NCBI GenBank assembly: GCA_963795335.1
Contig: CAWCHI010000007.1
Coordinates: forward strand, 186,001 to 250,000
DNA: 64,000 nucleotides
Direction of reading: 5' to 3'
DNA from: Trebonia sp963795335
Lineage (GTDB): Bacteria > Actinomycetota > Actinomycetes > Streptosporangiales > Streptosporangiaceae
Both the position numbers and the translations under genes were made by a program. The notes beneath the pieces are model-generated. The model made no database searches and was not told where the DNA came from. It saw only the letters and a list, made by a program, of their open reading frames with translations. Below, piece by piece: positions 43,989 through 51,843 of this stretch (its first letter is position 1; the number at the start of each line of letters is the position of its first letter).

Positions 43989-44803
43989 AAGGACGACGCT
44001 TCCTCGGCGATGACGGTCATGTCTTCGAGGCGCGGTCCGCCGAAGGTGGTCGCCATGGCGACGTCGGAGGCGTCGCGGCCGCGGCCGATCACCACCCGGC
44101 CCTTGCGGCGGATGTTGTTGCGCGGGTCGAACGTCCACCAGCGGTCGCCCAGCCAGACCTCCATCCAGGCGGCGAAGTCCATCGGGGCCGGGTCCGGCGG
44201 CACGTCCATGTCGGGCAGGTAGCCGAAGACGTAGCGGGCCGGGATGTTCAGCGCCCGGCAGAACGAGATCGCCAGGTGGGTGAAGTCCCGGCAGACGCCG
44301 CGGCCGGCCTGGTAGACGTCGACCGCGCTGGACAGCGGCGTGCTGCTGCCGTACTGGAACGTCAGGTGCTGGTTGACGTAGTCGCAGACGGCCTGCACCC
44401 GCCGGTAGCCCGGGGGCAGGGTGCCGAACCGGGCCCAGGCCTCGCCGCCGAGCATGTCGGGCAGGCAGTAGCGGCTGGGCAGGGTGTACAGCAGCGTGTC
44501 GTCGGGGAGGCTGTCCGGCACCAGCTCCGGGGCATCCTCGTCGGCTTCCTCGGTCGCGTCGGGGATGACCGCCAGCGCGCGGTAGCCGAAGCTCGACTTG
44601 CCCGCCGGCAGGACCGCCCGGACACAGCGGTTGCCGTACAAGTCGGTGTAGGTGCGGGACGGCACTGATGGTTCCGAGGACCAGCGCGCGTCGTGGATGG
44701 CGATGTGCGGTGCGTCGGCGGGCAGCACCTGGAACACCACCGGAGTCGGGATCTCCGCGACGTAGGTGAACTCGCATCCGATCAAGAGCCGTCGCGTATC
44801 CAT
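43970..44803 (-). CDS. transglutaminase-like protein, second type
   Basis: The 277-residue protein starts MDTRRLLIGCEFTYVAEIPT. The catalytic region is AGRGVCRDFTHLAISFCRAL, then PARYVFGYLPDMDVPPDPAP, MDFAAWMEVWLGDRWWTFDP with N-N-I-R-R-K-G-R. The Cys and Asp are kept, but the place of the usual His (H-A-W) reads A-A-W, as in some other actinomycete members (S-A-W). So activity may depend on another residue or be lost. In many actinomycetes this type sits with the circularly related type next door and with alpha-E and ATP-grasp proteins; those are not present here. Confidence 0.87.
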   Translation of the reverse strand: MDTRRLLIGCEFTYVAEIPTPVVFQVLPADAPHIAIHDARWSSEPSVPSRTYTDLYGNRCVRAVLPAGKSSFGYRALAVIPDATEEADEDAPELVPDSLPDDTLLYTLPSRYCLPDMLGGEAWARFGTLPPGYRRVQAVCDYVNQHLTFQYGSSTPLSSAVDVYQAGRGVCRDFTHLAISFCRALNIPARYVFGYLPDMDVPPDPAPMDFAAWMEVWLGDRWWTFDPRNNIRRKGRVVIGRGRDASDVAMATTFGGPRLEDMTVIAEEASSLCCSPP

Positions 44804-44944
44804 GTTCCAATGCTCCCGGTCGATTGTTTCCTGGCGGTTAACGTGGCCGTCTGGTCGTGCACCAAGATACGGTGATCCGCACCCTTGGACCGGTTTGACT
44901 GCCCCGTGAGCGGCGGGCCAATCGCCAGGCGGGCCGGCAGTGGG

Positions 44945-46201
44945 TTAGACGCTACCGGACGGCGCCCCCGCGCCCACGAGCTCGCGTTGCCGGGGGGTGC
45001 GGGTCTTGCGGGGTGCGCGGAAGGCGGCTGGAGGGTGGCCGGCGGACTGGCCCGGCCATGCCGTCAGGCGGTTGACCGAGGCCCTCTGGGAGTCGGCCAC
45101 CCGCAGGCCCAGGTACGCGAAGGCCGCCGCGGGCGACTCCTGGGGCGGCAGGCCCTCGAGGTAAGAGCGCCACCGCTTCATGTCGCCGCGCCAGAGCCGG
45201 ATGAACGTCTGGCAGAGGTCAGGAGTGATCGTGGCGAGCTGGCCCTGCGCGGCCCGGATGGATGCCGCGGCCCGGCTGGCTTCCGCCCGGCGGGTAGCGT
45301 CGACCCGGCTGAGCGCGTCCAGCACGCGCTGGTGAAACTGCCCGCGCCGGTCGATGAAATACCGCCAGTAATCAGCGTCGACCGTCCAGATTTCTTCCCC
45401 GATATCGAGGCGCGCGTAGACGCCTTCGGCCAGCAGGTCGCCTAGCTCTTCACTGGCGGCCCGGTTCGGGTGATAGTAGGGGTCGTAGGCTCGCTGCCGC
45501 GATTCGCCGACCCGCGCGATCTTGTGACTGGCCGCTTCCTGGGCGAAGAAGAACCAGTCTTCGTTGTAGATGTCAGGGAAGAACGCGAGATCCTCGCGGT
45601 CGCACCGGACCCCCATGCCACTGGCGCTCGCGAATACATCTTGCTTGCCGGCGCCGCCGAGACGGTTGGCGTGGCAGGCCACGGAGTTATCGGGGAAATC
45701 AGTGGGGATCAGGGCGCTGACGCTGTGGGCTTCAAGCGCTTCCGCCAGCTTCGCCACCGCGCTGGTGGCGATGCCGTGGATGTCGTCGTCCAGGAACATG
45801 AGCTTTTTCCAGCCTTGAAGCCGGGCGAGGACCAGTCCCAGGTTGCGCTTCAGGCTCAGGTCGGGGTTCCGGCCCAGGTTCGCGGCCCTGAGCTGCTGGT
45901 TCGCCGACGTCCGGAGGTCCACGTCCAGGAATGCACCGGCCGGGATGTCGGCCGCGTAGGCTTCGACGCCCGACCGGGCGGCCATCTTGGCGACCGCTTC
46001 CTTGTACGCTCCGCCGCTGCACAGGACAAACAGGGGCGTCTGGGTCCTGCTGGCGAGGTCAATGCTGTACCGCAGCCGGGCCGAGGGCCGGTGGGTCGGC
46101 ACCACGATGGCGTCAAACCGCGCGCGGACCGGCGCCCAGCGCGGTTCGTCTAGCAGCGCGGCGTGTGACTCGCCCTGCTCAGGAGCCCAAGATGACGTCA
46201 C
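44945..46201 (-). CDS. GT-A-fold glycosyltransferase-like protein
   Basis: The 418-residue protein has RFDAIVVPTHRPSARLRYSI at the nucleotide end, GWKKLMFLDDDIHGIATSAV with D-D-D as the metal site, and FPDIYNEDWFFFAQEAASHK with the E-D pair typical for the catalytic-acid loop. VKFASASGMGVRC-type text (DVFASASGMGVRCDRED) lies between. The C-terminal ~150 residues are helical and end in a basic tail. No membrane segment. It is 25 nt downstream of an HTH protein gene in the same direction, so the two form an operon; the sugar and target are unknown. Confidence 0.75.
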   Translation of the reverse strand: MTSSWAPEQGESHAALLDEPRWAPVRARFDAIVVPTHRPSARLRYSIDLASRTQTPLFVLCSGGAYKEAVAKMAARSGVEAYAADIPAGAFLDVDLRTSANQQLRAANLGRNPDLSLKRNLGLVLARLQGWKKLMFLDDDIHGIATSAVAKLAEALEAHSVSALIPTDFPDNSVACHANRLGGAGKQDVFASASGMGVRCDREDLAFFPDIYNEDWFFFAQEAASHKIARVGESRQRAYDPYYHPNRAASEELGDLLAEGVYARLDIGEEIWTVDADYWRYFIDRRGQFHQRVLDALSRVDATRRAEASRAAASIRAAQGQLATITPDLCQTFIRLWRGDMKRWRSYLEGLPPQESPAAAFAYLGLRVADSQRASVNRLTAWPGQSAGHPPAAFRAPRKTRTPRQRELVGAGAPSGSV

Positions 46202-46226
46202 TGTTCCTTCAATCCTGTGTGGACCC

Positions 46227-47297
46227 TCAGGGCCAACTAAACAGCACGGTGCCTGGGCTCTTCAAAGCGGGGCTCACCGTAGTGCCGCCGAGCACCGGAA
46301 CTCGCATCAAGATGACAAAGCGGTCAGAACTGGAAAATTTCTCGTCTAGATACTGTTCGTTGTCGTCGCGGACCGCCCGGTCCGTCCCGCAAAGCACGGC
46401 TCCGAGCACCCCGCGACTGTGGATTCCGTTGCAGTACGTCAGCGTCCGTTGCGGATTAAACGGATTGGGCAACCGGGCCAGCATGCCGACGTCATTGACG
46501 AGCACGCCGGGGTCTGCCACCGTACCGGGATCGTCGTTCTGCCAGCTGGGCAGGAACTCGACCTTGTCCGGATCGTCGCCCACGACAAAAATCTCGCCCG
46601 ACGGGATCCGGGCGTCCTCTACCTGCTTCACCGGCAGGGAACTCATGTCGTTCAGCCGGCGTGTCACGTCGTTCCAGGCGATACCGCCCAGTACCACCAG
46701 ATGGTTCGTCAGATCGGCCGCAGTGGGCCTGCGGCGGGGCACGACGAGAAGGTCCGGGTTTGTCGCTCGCAGGTGACCGTACAGCTCGAGAAGCGCGTCG
46801 AGGTCGCCGTACGAATAGAGGTCAGCGAAATTCGGGTTGTCCTCGTCGCTGAGCGGCCCCAGCTCGAGTTCATCGCTTTGCCTGAGGTCAGAGCAGATCA
46901 CGGTGATCGGGGCGTCAAAGCGCCAGAACTGCCGGCCGGCCGCAGAGCCGTCGGTACCCCCCTTCCGCAAGTGCAAGAGCTCGCGTTCCAGCGCCTCGCG
47001 CCTCTGCTCTTCATCCCGGTCGAGCTGGTCCGCGGGGAGCAGATGAGGCTCACCCTCCAGCGAGCGCTCGGTGGCAAAGAAAAGCGCGTAGGCACGGAGA
47101 CGCCCCGGCGGAGGGACAGCCGGGGCCCCGACGTTTTCCCACGAGGACAGGGTCGAGGTCGCGACCGGCTCGTCCTGCGACAGGGCACTGGCGAGCTGGG
47201 TCTGGGTGAGCCGCACGCCGGGGAATCCTGACAGGCGCAGCTCGCGCAGGCGCTTGGCGAGGGGCGCCCCCATGGCTGATGATCCTGGCTCGGCCAC
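46227..47297 (-). CDS. XRE-type HTH protein with a large C-terminal domain of unknown function
   Basis: The N-terminal ~75 residues form a Cro-type helix-turn-helix (LTQTQLASALSQDEPVATST with LSSWEN). The remaining ~280 residues form an alpha/beta domain: APITVICSDLRQSDELELGP, LYSYGDLDALLELYGHLRAT, HLVVLGGIAWNDVTRRLNDM and GVLGAVLCGTDRAVRDDNEQ. The pattern of strand-ending V-V-L-G-G-I-A-W-N reminds of Rossmann-like nucleotide-sensing folds, but I cannot assign it. The GTG at 47297 has GGGGGAGG just before it; ATG 47273 is the alternative. Operon with the glycosyltransferase gene, so it may regulate it or sense its product. Confidence 0.72.
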   Translation of the reverse strand: MAEPGSSAMGAPLAKRLRELRLSGFPGVRLTQTQLASALSQDEPVATSTLSSWENVGAPAVPPPGRLRAYALFFATERSLEGEPHLLPADQLDRDEEQRREALERELLHLRKGGTDGSAAGRQFWRFDAPITVICSDLRQSDELELGPLSDEDNPNFADLYSYGDLDALLELYGHLRATNPDLLVVPRRRPTAADLTNHLVVLGGIAWNDVTRRLNDMSSLPVKQVEDARIPSGEIFVVGDDPDKVEFLPSWQNDDPGTVADPGVLVNDVGMLARLPNPFNPQRTLTYCNGIHSRGVLGAVLCGTDRAVRDDNEQYLDEKFSSSDRFVILMRVPVLGGTTVSPALKSPGTVLFSWP

Positions 47298-47550
47298 GCC
47301 TCCCCCTCACCCGAAAACCTCACGCGATGTTACCGGATTGCGGGCCCCTGCACGCAAGATCCCGGCAAGATCTATTGTACTTGTGGCTACTTCGGCCAAC
47401 TCTATCAGAATTTCAGCTCAACTCTGTAAATCTCATCATGTAGAGCGGATTTCCACCGGTCTATTGCAAAACTTCATCTGACGTCTTTACCCTGGAGAGC
47501 AGGGGTCGGGGCTCGCTAGTCGCCCCGCTCCCCGCGAGAGGGGCACCGCC

Positions 47551-48369
47551 GTGCAGCCAGATCACCAGCTGACGCCGCAAAACATCGTCGCGAGCCTGCT
47601 CGACGAGCATCCAGAGGCCCTGGTCCTGCTGGCCGGAGCGGGCCACCGCCGGGCCGTCGCGGCTTACTCGGCGCATGACGCCGGGTCGATGCTTCGCGCG
47701 GCCCAGGCCGCGCGTCTCGGCTATGAAGAACTGCGGCACCGCCGTGACCCCCGGGGTCAGCGGCCGCTCGACTTCAGCGTGGGACTCCTTTCCCTGCTGG
47801 TGGTCTCGGCCGGGCTCGCCGTGCTCGACTTCGTCGAGCTGAGCGGCCTGCTCGGGGGGCTGCTGCTGGTGGCGTCGGCGCTCGCCGCCACCGTCGTCTG
47901 GCTGACCGCGAGCTGGCTCGGCGCGGAAGCCGTGCGTCAGCAGCACTGGGTTGAACTCACGCTCATCGCCATCGCGGCCGCGCTGCAGGCAGTGCTGCTG
48001 ATGACCCTGTTCACGTTCACCCCCCATCCGGGGTGGCCGGCGTTCGGCGCAAGCCCTCCCGGTAGCGCGGTGGCCGGGATTGTCTTCGGGGTGCTGATCC
48101 TGCTGCTGACCGTGGGGGCCGTGGGAATCATGGCCAGCCTTGAGCCGACTGGAATGCTGCCCGCCCGGCGCCGCTGGCAGCGAGCCCAGGAGGACTACCA
48201 GAAGGCTCAGGCAACGAGCCGGGCCGACCTGGAGGCCGACGCCATCGCCACCCAGGCCTGGCTCGGGCTCGTCCAGGTCTGGGTAACCGCGCTCATTCCC
48301 GGTGACGAGCAGCTCTCGCAGGAAACGGCCGCGCTCGCAGGGGCCATGATAGAAAACGGCTGGTCCTAG
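47551..48369 (+). CDS. hypothetical membrane protein with four helices
   Basis: The GTG at 47551 follows GAGAGGGG. The first ~70 residues are soluble (VASLLDEHPEALVLLAGAGH); then come helices at about 75-95 (VGLLSLLVVSAGLAVLDFVE), 98-120 (GGLLLVASALAATVVWLTAS), 135-155 (LTLIAIAAALQAVLLMTLFT) and 168-190 (AGIVFGVLILLLTVGAVGIM). The C-terminal ~75 residues are a helical cytoplasmic tail (RAQEDYQKAQATSRADLEAD). No family recognised. The 250 nt upstream are A/T-richer and hold no gene, so promoters for this gene and the HTH gene are likely there. Confidence 0.75.
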   Translation: MQPDHQLTPQNIVASLLDEHPEALVLLAGAGHRRAVAAYSAHDAGSMLRAAQAARLGYEELRHRRDPRGQRPLDFSVGLLSLLVVSAGLAVLDFVELSGLLGGLLLVASALAATVVWLTASWLGAEAVRQQHWVELTLIAIAAALQAVLLMTLFTFTPHPGWPAFGASPPGSAVAGIVFGVLILLLTVGAVGIMASLEPTGMLPARRRWQRAQEDYQKAQATSRADLEADAIATQAWLGLVQVWVTALIPGDEQLSQETAALAGAMIENGWS

Positions 48370-48504
48370 CGTTATTGCTTCGCACGACCGAACTGACTCA
48401 GCTATCCCTATGGCGGCAACCCTATGACTGCTGTGCCACAGGTCGTATCCTGACCGTTAGCCTTGCACACGGCTGTAGTTGGCGTGGGAAAGGAGCGGGA
48501 AGGC

Positions 48505-49110
48505 TTGGCGAACCATGCCCAGGGGCCCGAGGGTCCCCTTCCGGCGGGGGAGCCGTCCCTTCAAGGTGACGCCAGAGTCCTCTACCGTGCCATACGAGAA
48601 TGCATTCGCACATCGCCCGCAGCCTTCAGCATGACGCCGGAAGAATTCACGAAGAAATCGGCCGAGCACTGGGAGAACGAAGTCAGATCGGCGACGTGGG
48701 CGGTGATCGAGACGGACACGGAAGTTATCGGCATCGCCGTCGCCAGACGCCCGGACCCCAAAGAGGACGCCGATGTTGACCAGGAGCGGGCGCGCTTCAT
48801 CGAGTCCGCCTGGATAAAACCTAAGCACCGGCGGAGCCGGATGGGGAAACGGCTCATGGAATTCCTCTTCCAGGAAGAGCGGCGCAGGCACCCGCAAGTC
48901 GACGAGTTTTGGCTGTGGGTTTTTGATGATAACGAAAGCGCCAAGAGCTTCTACCACTGGATTGGATTCGAGTACACCGGCCCGTCGAAGAAGCATGAGC
49001 CAAGCGGCCGGACGGAGCTCAGGTACCGGTTTGCCTGGGACCCGGGCCGGACCCGGGCAAGCGGGCGTACGGCAGCCCGTGAGACCTACCGGGTCTTGAC
49101 GAGCGGGTAA
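48505..49110 (+). CDS. GNAT-family acetyltransferase
   Basis: The acetyl-CoA-binding core is clear: VIETDTEVIGIAVARRPDPK, ARFIESAWIKPKHRRSRMGK (the R-x-x-x-x-G/A site), RLMEFLFQEERRRH and FDDNESAKSFYHWIGFEYTG. The best start is the TTG at 48505, 9 nt after AAGGAG; a GTG at 48484 or ATG at 48463 are also open. The N-terminal ~25 residues from TTG are Pro/Gly-rich. The substrate is unknown. It is convergent with hxlR. Confidence 0.85.
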   Translation: MANHAQGPEGPLPAGEPSLQGDARVLYRAIRECIRTSPAAFSMTPEEFTKKSAEHWENEVRSATWAVIETDTEVIGIAVARRPDPKEDADVDQERARFIESAWIKPKHRRSRMGKRLMEFLFQEERRRHPQVDEFWLWVFDDNESAKSFYHWIGFEYTGPSKKHEPSGRTELRYRFAWDPGRTRASGRTAARETYRVLTSG

Positions 49111-49117
49111 CGGCTTA

Positions 49118-49606
49118 TCAGCCGTCGGCCGTCCGCCATTCCAGGTCGTCCGGCCCGAGCTCATGGCCGGCCGCGCACCGAACGTGCGCCCCGATCGGCT
49201 CGCCGCAGCCAGCGTGCGCGAATTCCACCAGCGGCTGGACGTCGGTGTGCCGCCGCCCCCACTCGAACAGCCCGAACACCACGGGCATGAGGTCGGTGCC
49301 CGCGTCGGTCAGCACGTACTCGTCCCGGGTCCGCCCGCCGGCCTCACGGTAGGGCTGGCGCTGGAGCAGTCCTGCCTCGGTCAGCGAGCGCAGGTGCGCG
49401 GACGCGGTCGCAGGGGCCATCTCCGCCCGCTGCACGAACTCGTCGAACCGGCGCGTGCCGTAAAACGCCTCCCGCATGATCAGCATCGCGCTGCGCGAGC
49501 CGACCAGGGCCATCGCCTTTTCGATCGGGCAGCGGCCGGCGAAGGACACGTCGGCCCGCTGCGCCTCTACCTGTTGCGACGTCACAACCCCCACCTTTCC
49601 TCTCAT
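49118..49606 (-). CDS. HxlR-family transcriptional regulator
   Basis: The 162-residue protein has the HxlR winged helix: CPIEKAMALVGSRSAMLIMR, then EAFYGTRRFDEFVQRAEMAP, ATASAHLRSLTEAGLLQRQP and DEYVLTDAGTDLMPVVFGLF. The family cysteine near the N-terminus (GRCPIEK) may sense thiol stress or electrophiles. It is divergent from the SDR gene, and a perfect inverted repeat overlaps its own start codon, so it probably represses itself and the neighbour. Confidence 0.92.
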   Translation of the reverse strand: MRGKVGVVTSQQVEAQRADVSFAGRCPIEKAMALVGSRSAMLIMREAFYGTRRFDEFVQRAEMAPATASAHLRSLTEAGLLQRQPYREAGGRTRDEYVLTDAGTDLMPVVFGLFEWGRRHTDVQPLVEFAHAGCGEPIGAHVRCAAGHELGPDDLEWRTADG

Positions 49607-49635
49607 GCTGACTTTGCAAAAGCATAGTCAGCATG
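49604..49635. promoter_or_regulatory. operator for the HxlR regulator
   Basis: CATGCTGACT (49604-49613) and AGTCAGCATG (49626-49635) are perfect 10-bp inverted arms around a 12-nt A/T-rich centre. The left arm includes the hxlR start codon. A further GCTGACTT half-site follows at about 49653. This is a typical size for a dimeric winged-helix repressor. Confidence 0.8.
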
Positions 49636-49666
49636 CTAGTTTTCCTGCTGTAGCTGACTTCAATGA

Positions 49667-49712
49667 CGTGAAGCAGCGGAGTCTCGTGAAGCACTGACTC
49701 GTGAAGCACTGA
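49667..49712 (+). repeat. short tandem repeat in the SDR leader
   Basis: CTCGTGAAGCACTGA occurs twice back to back (49683-49697 and 49698-49712), and CGTGAAGCA occurs once more at 49667. The last copy ends directly before GGAG, the ribosome site of the SDR gene. Confidence 0.8.
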
Positions 49713-49721
49713 GGAGTAGCC

Positions 49722-50414
49722 ATGAACCTCGACGGCAGTGTCGTCCTCGTCACCGGCGCCACCGGCGGCCTTGGGCAGCAGTTCGTCACCCAGGCCCTCG
49801 ACCGGGGCGCGGCCAAGGTCTACGCCGGCGCCCGGCGCGACTACGACTGGCATGACCCGCGGATCGTCCCGCTCCGCCTCGACGTGACCGACGCCAGCGC
49901 GATCGCGGCCGCCGCGGAGACCGCCGGCGACGTCACCGTGCTGGTCAACAACGCGGGGCAGGGCGGCGCCGAGTCGCTGCTGACCTCGCCCGAAGACGAG
50001 ATCCGGGCGACGTTCGAGACCAATGTCTTCGGGCCGCTGCTCCTCACGCGGGCCTTCGCGCCGGCGCTCGCCCGGGGCGGCGGCGGCGCGGTGGTCGACG
50101 TGCACTCGGTGCTGAGCTGGCTCGCCCGGCCAGGCGCCTACGCCGCCTCCAAGACCGCGTTCTGGGGGCTGACCAACGCGCTGCGGCTGGAACTCGCGGA
50201 CCAGAAGACCCAGGTTGTCGGGGCGCACCTGGGCTACGCCGATACGCCGCTGATCGCGCACCTGACCGACGTCGACAAGGGCGACCCGAAGGTCATCGTG
50301 GGCAATATCCTCGACGCCCTCGAGGCCGGCGCGGACGAAGCCATCGCGGACGACGTCTCGGCCCAGGTCAAGTCCATCCTCCCGGGCATCACCACCGGCG
50401 TCATCCCGCAGTAA
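49722..50414 (+). CDS. SDR-family oxidoreductase
   Basis: The classical short-chain dehydrogenase motifs are complete: VVLVTGATGGLGQQFVTQAL (T-G-x3-G-x-G), VLVNNAGQGGAESLL (N-N-A-G), the serine in DVHSVLSWLARP and the pair YAASKTAFWGLT (Y-x3-K). The 230-residue length fits. It is paired with the HxlR regulator, so its substrate is probably an electrophile such as an aldehyde or quinone; this is inference. Confidence 0.93.
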   Translation: MNLDGSVVLVTGATGGLGQQFVTQALDRGAAKVYAGARRDYDWHDPRIVPLRLDVTDASAIAAAAETAGDVTVLVNNAGQGGAESLLTSPEDEIRATFETNVFGPLLLTRAFAPALARGGGGAVVDVHSVLSWLARPGAYAASKTAFWGLTNALRLELADQKTQVVGAHLGYADTPLIAHLTDVDKGDPKVIVGNILDALEAGADEAIADDVSAQVKSILPGITTGVIPQ

Positions 50415-50532
50415 GTCGTCATGAGGGGCTCCGCTACCCGAGCGCAACGGATGTACACCGGGGCAAGGGGTGGCGGCTCACGGCGGCACGCTCGGGAAAA
50501 CTCTCCGCCCGGTGCCGTCGAATCGGCAGTGA

Positions 50533-50814
50533 TCAGCGGCGGCGGTAGACCGTCGAGCGGTGCTGGATGTCCACGACTACCACGGTGTGCTTCGACTCGT
50601 CGATCCGGTAGATAACTCGCCACTCCGTGCCTAGCCGCGCACTCCACAAACCCGCCAGCTCATCGCGCAGCGGCTTGCCGATCCGCCGCGGAATCTCCAG
50701 GAGAGGACCAGTGATGAACTCGACCGCCGCCGCCGCGACCTCCGCGGGGAGCGATTGCGAGATCGCCCGCCTCGCCGGACGGGTCAGGCCCAGCTCATAA
50801 GGGTCCGAGGTCAC
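50533..50814 (-). CDS. RelE/ParE-type toxin
   Basis: The 93-residue protein reads YELGLTRPARRAISQSLPAE, GPLLEIPRRIGKPLRDELAG, LWSARLGTEWRVIYRIDESK and HTVVVVDIQHRSTVYRR. This is the RelE fold with the usual R-x-G-x-x-R-V-x-Y segment (LGTEWRVIYRI) and the C-terminal H-R-x-x-x-Y. RelE toxins cut mRNA on the ribosome. Its ATG overlaps the stop of the antitoxin gene (ATGA), giving a normal antitoxin-first operon. Confidence 0.9.
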   Translation of the reverse strand: MTSDPYELGLTRPARRAISQSLPAEVAAAAVEFITGPLLEIPRRIGKPLRDELAGLWSARLGTEWRVIYRIDESKHTVVVVDIQHRSTVYRRR

Positions 50815-51065
50815 CGCCTGCGCTCAGCCAGCAGTGCGCGGGCCGCCTCGACACCGTACACAACGTCGCCCGCCTGTTCCGATTCCATCGCTTCGGCCAA
50901 GCCACGGAGCGCGGCTGGGTCGGCGAGGATCTCCGCCGTCTCCCGCGCCGACAGGTACTCCTCGATCGCCAGCAGCACCGTTTGCTGCACGCTGCGGTGC
51001 TCGCTCTCGGCTGCCTGCTTGAGCTGAGCCTCGATCTCGGCCGGAAGCCGAAGAGTCATCGCCAT
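50811..51065 (-). CDS. ribbon-helix-helix antitoxin
   Basis: The 84-residue protein starts MAMTLRLPAEIEAQLKQAAE, the ribbon and first helix of an Arc/MetJ-type protein, then HRSVQQTVLLAIEEYLSARE. The C-terminal tail (LRGLAEAMESEQAGDVVYGV) would wrap the toxin. Upstream the DNA is A/T-rich (about 51070-51110), probably the autoregulated promoter. Confidence 0.88.
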   Translation of the reverse strand: MAMTLRLPAEIEAQLKQAAESEHRSVQQTVLLAIEEYLSARETAEILADPAALRGLAEAMESEQAGDVVYGVEAARALLAERRR

Positions 51066-51221
51066 GCCTGCATGATACCAAAACGGTTCAGAAATATACC
51101 AAAAAATTGCGAGCGATAGCGAGATCGCCCGCGAGGGACGGAGGGTGCGATGACCGTTGACGTCGGCCCCTGGAGACGGCGGCCGTGATGCGGCGGCCGC
51201 CGGCTCCAGGGGCCGACTCGG

Positions 51222-51797
51222 TTAGCGTGCGACGGGCACGGGCCGGCCGAGCCACGCGGCGAGCTGGGCGTAGACGCCCGCCCCGGCCGGGGCGGGGACG
51301 ACGGCGCCGAACGGGATGCCCTCGCGGCCGTCGGCCGGCAGCGCGCGCCGGGAGATCTCCAGCGCGAACGCGCCCAGCTCGGGGTCGAGCTCGGCCGGCT
51401 GGCCGGTGGCGACGGCCAGGTCCCAGCCGTGCGCGATCACCTCGCGCACGTACCCGGCGACCGCGACCCGCCCCGGCACCTTGCCCCACGGGACCGTGAA
51501 GAAGTCGTCCAGCTTGGCGTCGTCGGCCCACGCGGCCTGCGCCCGTGCCGCGGCCGCCCGGAAGGCGGCGGCCCAGTCGTCCCCGAGGTCGGTGAACGGC
51601 GGCAGGCTGAGCGCGTCCGCGCCCTCCCCGACCAGGGCGACCCGGGTGACGGCGCCGGCCATATGGCGGACCAGGGTGTGCACATCCCAGTCGGTGCACG
51701 GCGTCGGCAGGCCGGCCTGGTCCGGCCGGACGGCTGCGATGAGAGTTTCGGTCTGGGCCGTGGCCCGCTGCAGGAGTTCACGAGGATCGTTGTTCAT
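51222..51797 (-). CDS. TIGR03086/MDMPI-type DinB-fold protein
   Basis: The 191-residue protein reads QAGLPTPCTDWDVHTLVRHM, the metal-binding helix with C-x-W-D-V-x-x-L-x-x-H that marks this group, then KVPGRVAVAGYVREVIAHGW and DLAVATGQPAELDPELGAFA. It lacks the C-terminal MDMPI domain. It is divergent from a WYL-domain regulator with only 46 nt between them. The same arrangement is repeated at 53069-54696. Confidence 0.88.
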   Translation of the reverse strand: MNNDPRELLQRATAQTETLIAAVRPDQAGLPTPCTDWDVHTLVRHMAGAVTRVALVGEGADALSLPPFTDLGDDWAAAFRAAAARAQAAWADDAKLDDFFTVPWGKVPGRVAVAGYVREVIAHGWDLAVATGQPAELDPELGAFALEISRRALPADGREGIPFGAVVPAPAGAGVYAQLAAWLGRPVPVAR

Positions 51798-51837
51798 GAC
51801 GCCTAGCTAACTGGCCAAACTTGACAACTAGCGTCAT
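51796..51837. promoter_or_regulatory. shared operator between DinB-type gene and WYL regulator
   Basis: ATGACGC (51796-51802) and GCGTCAT (51831-51837) form an inverted repeat; with one-base gaps it extends to TAG on both arms. The left arm overlaps the DinB start codon, and the right arm ends 6 nt before the regulator ATG, whose mRNA would have almost no leader. Confidence 0.6.
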
Positions 51838-51843
51838 ATTTGA

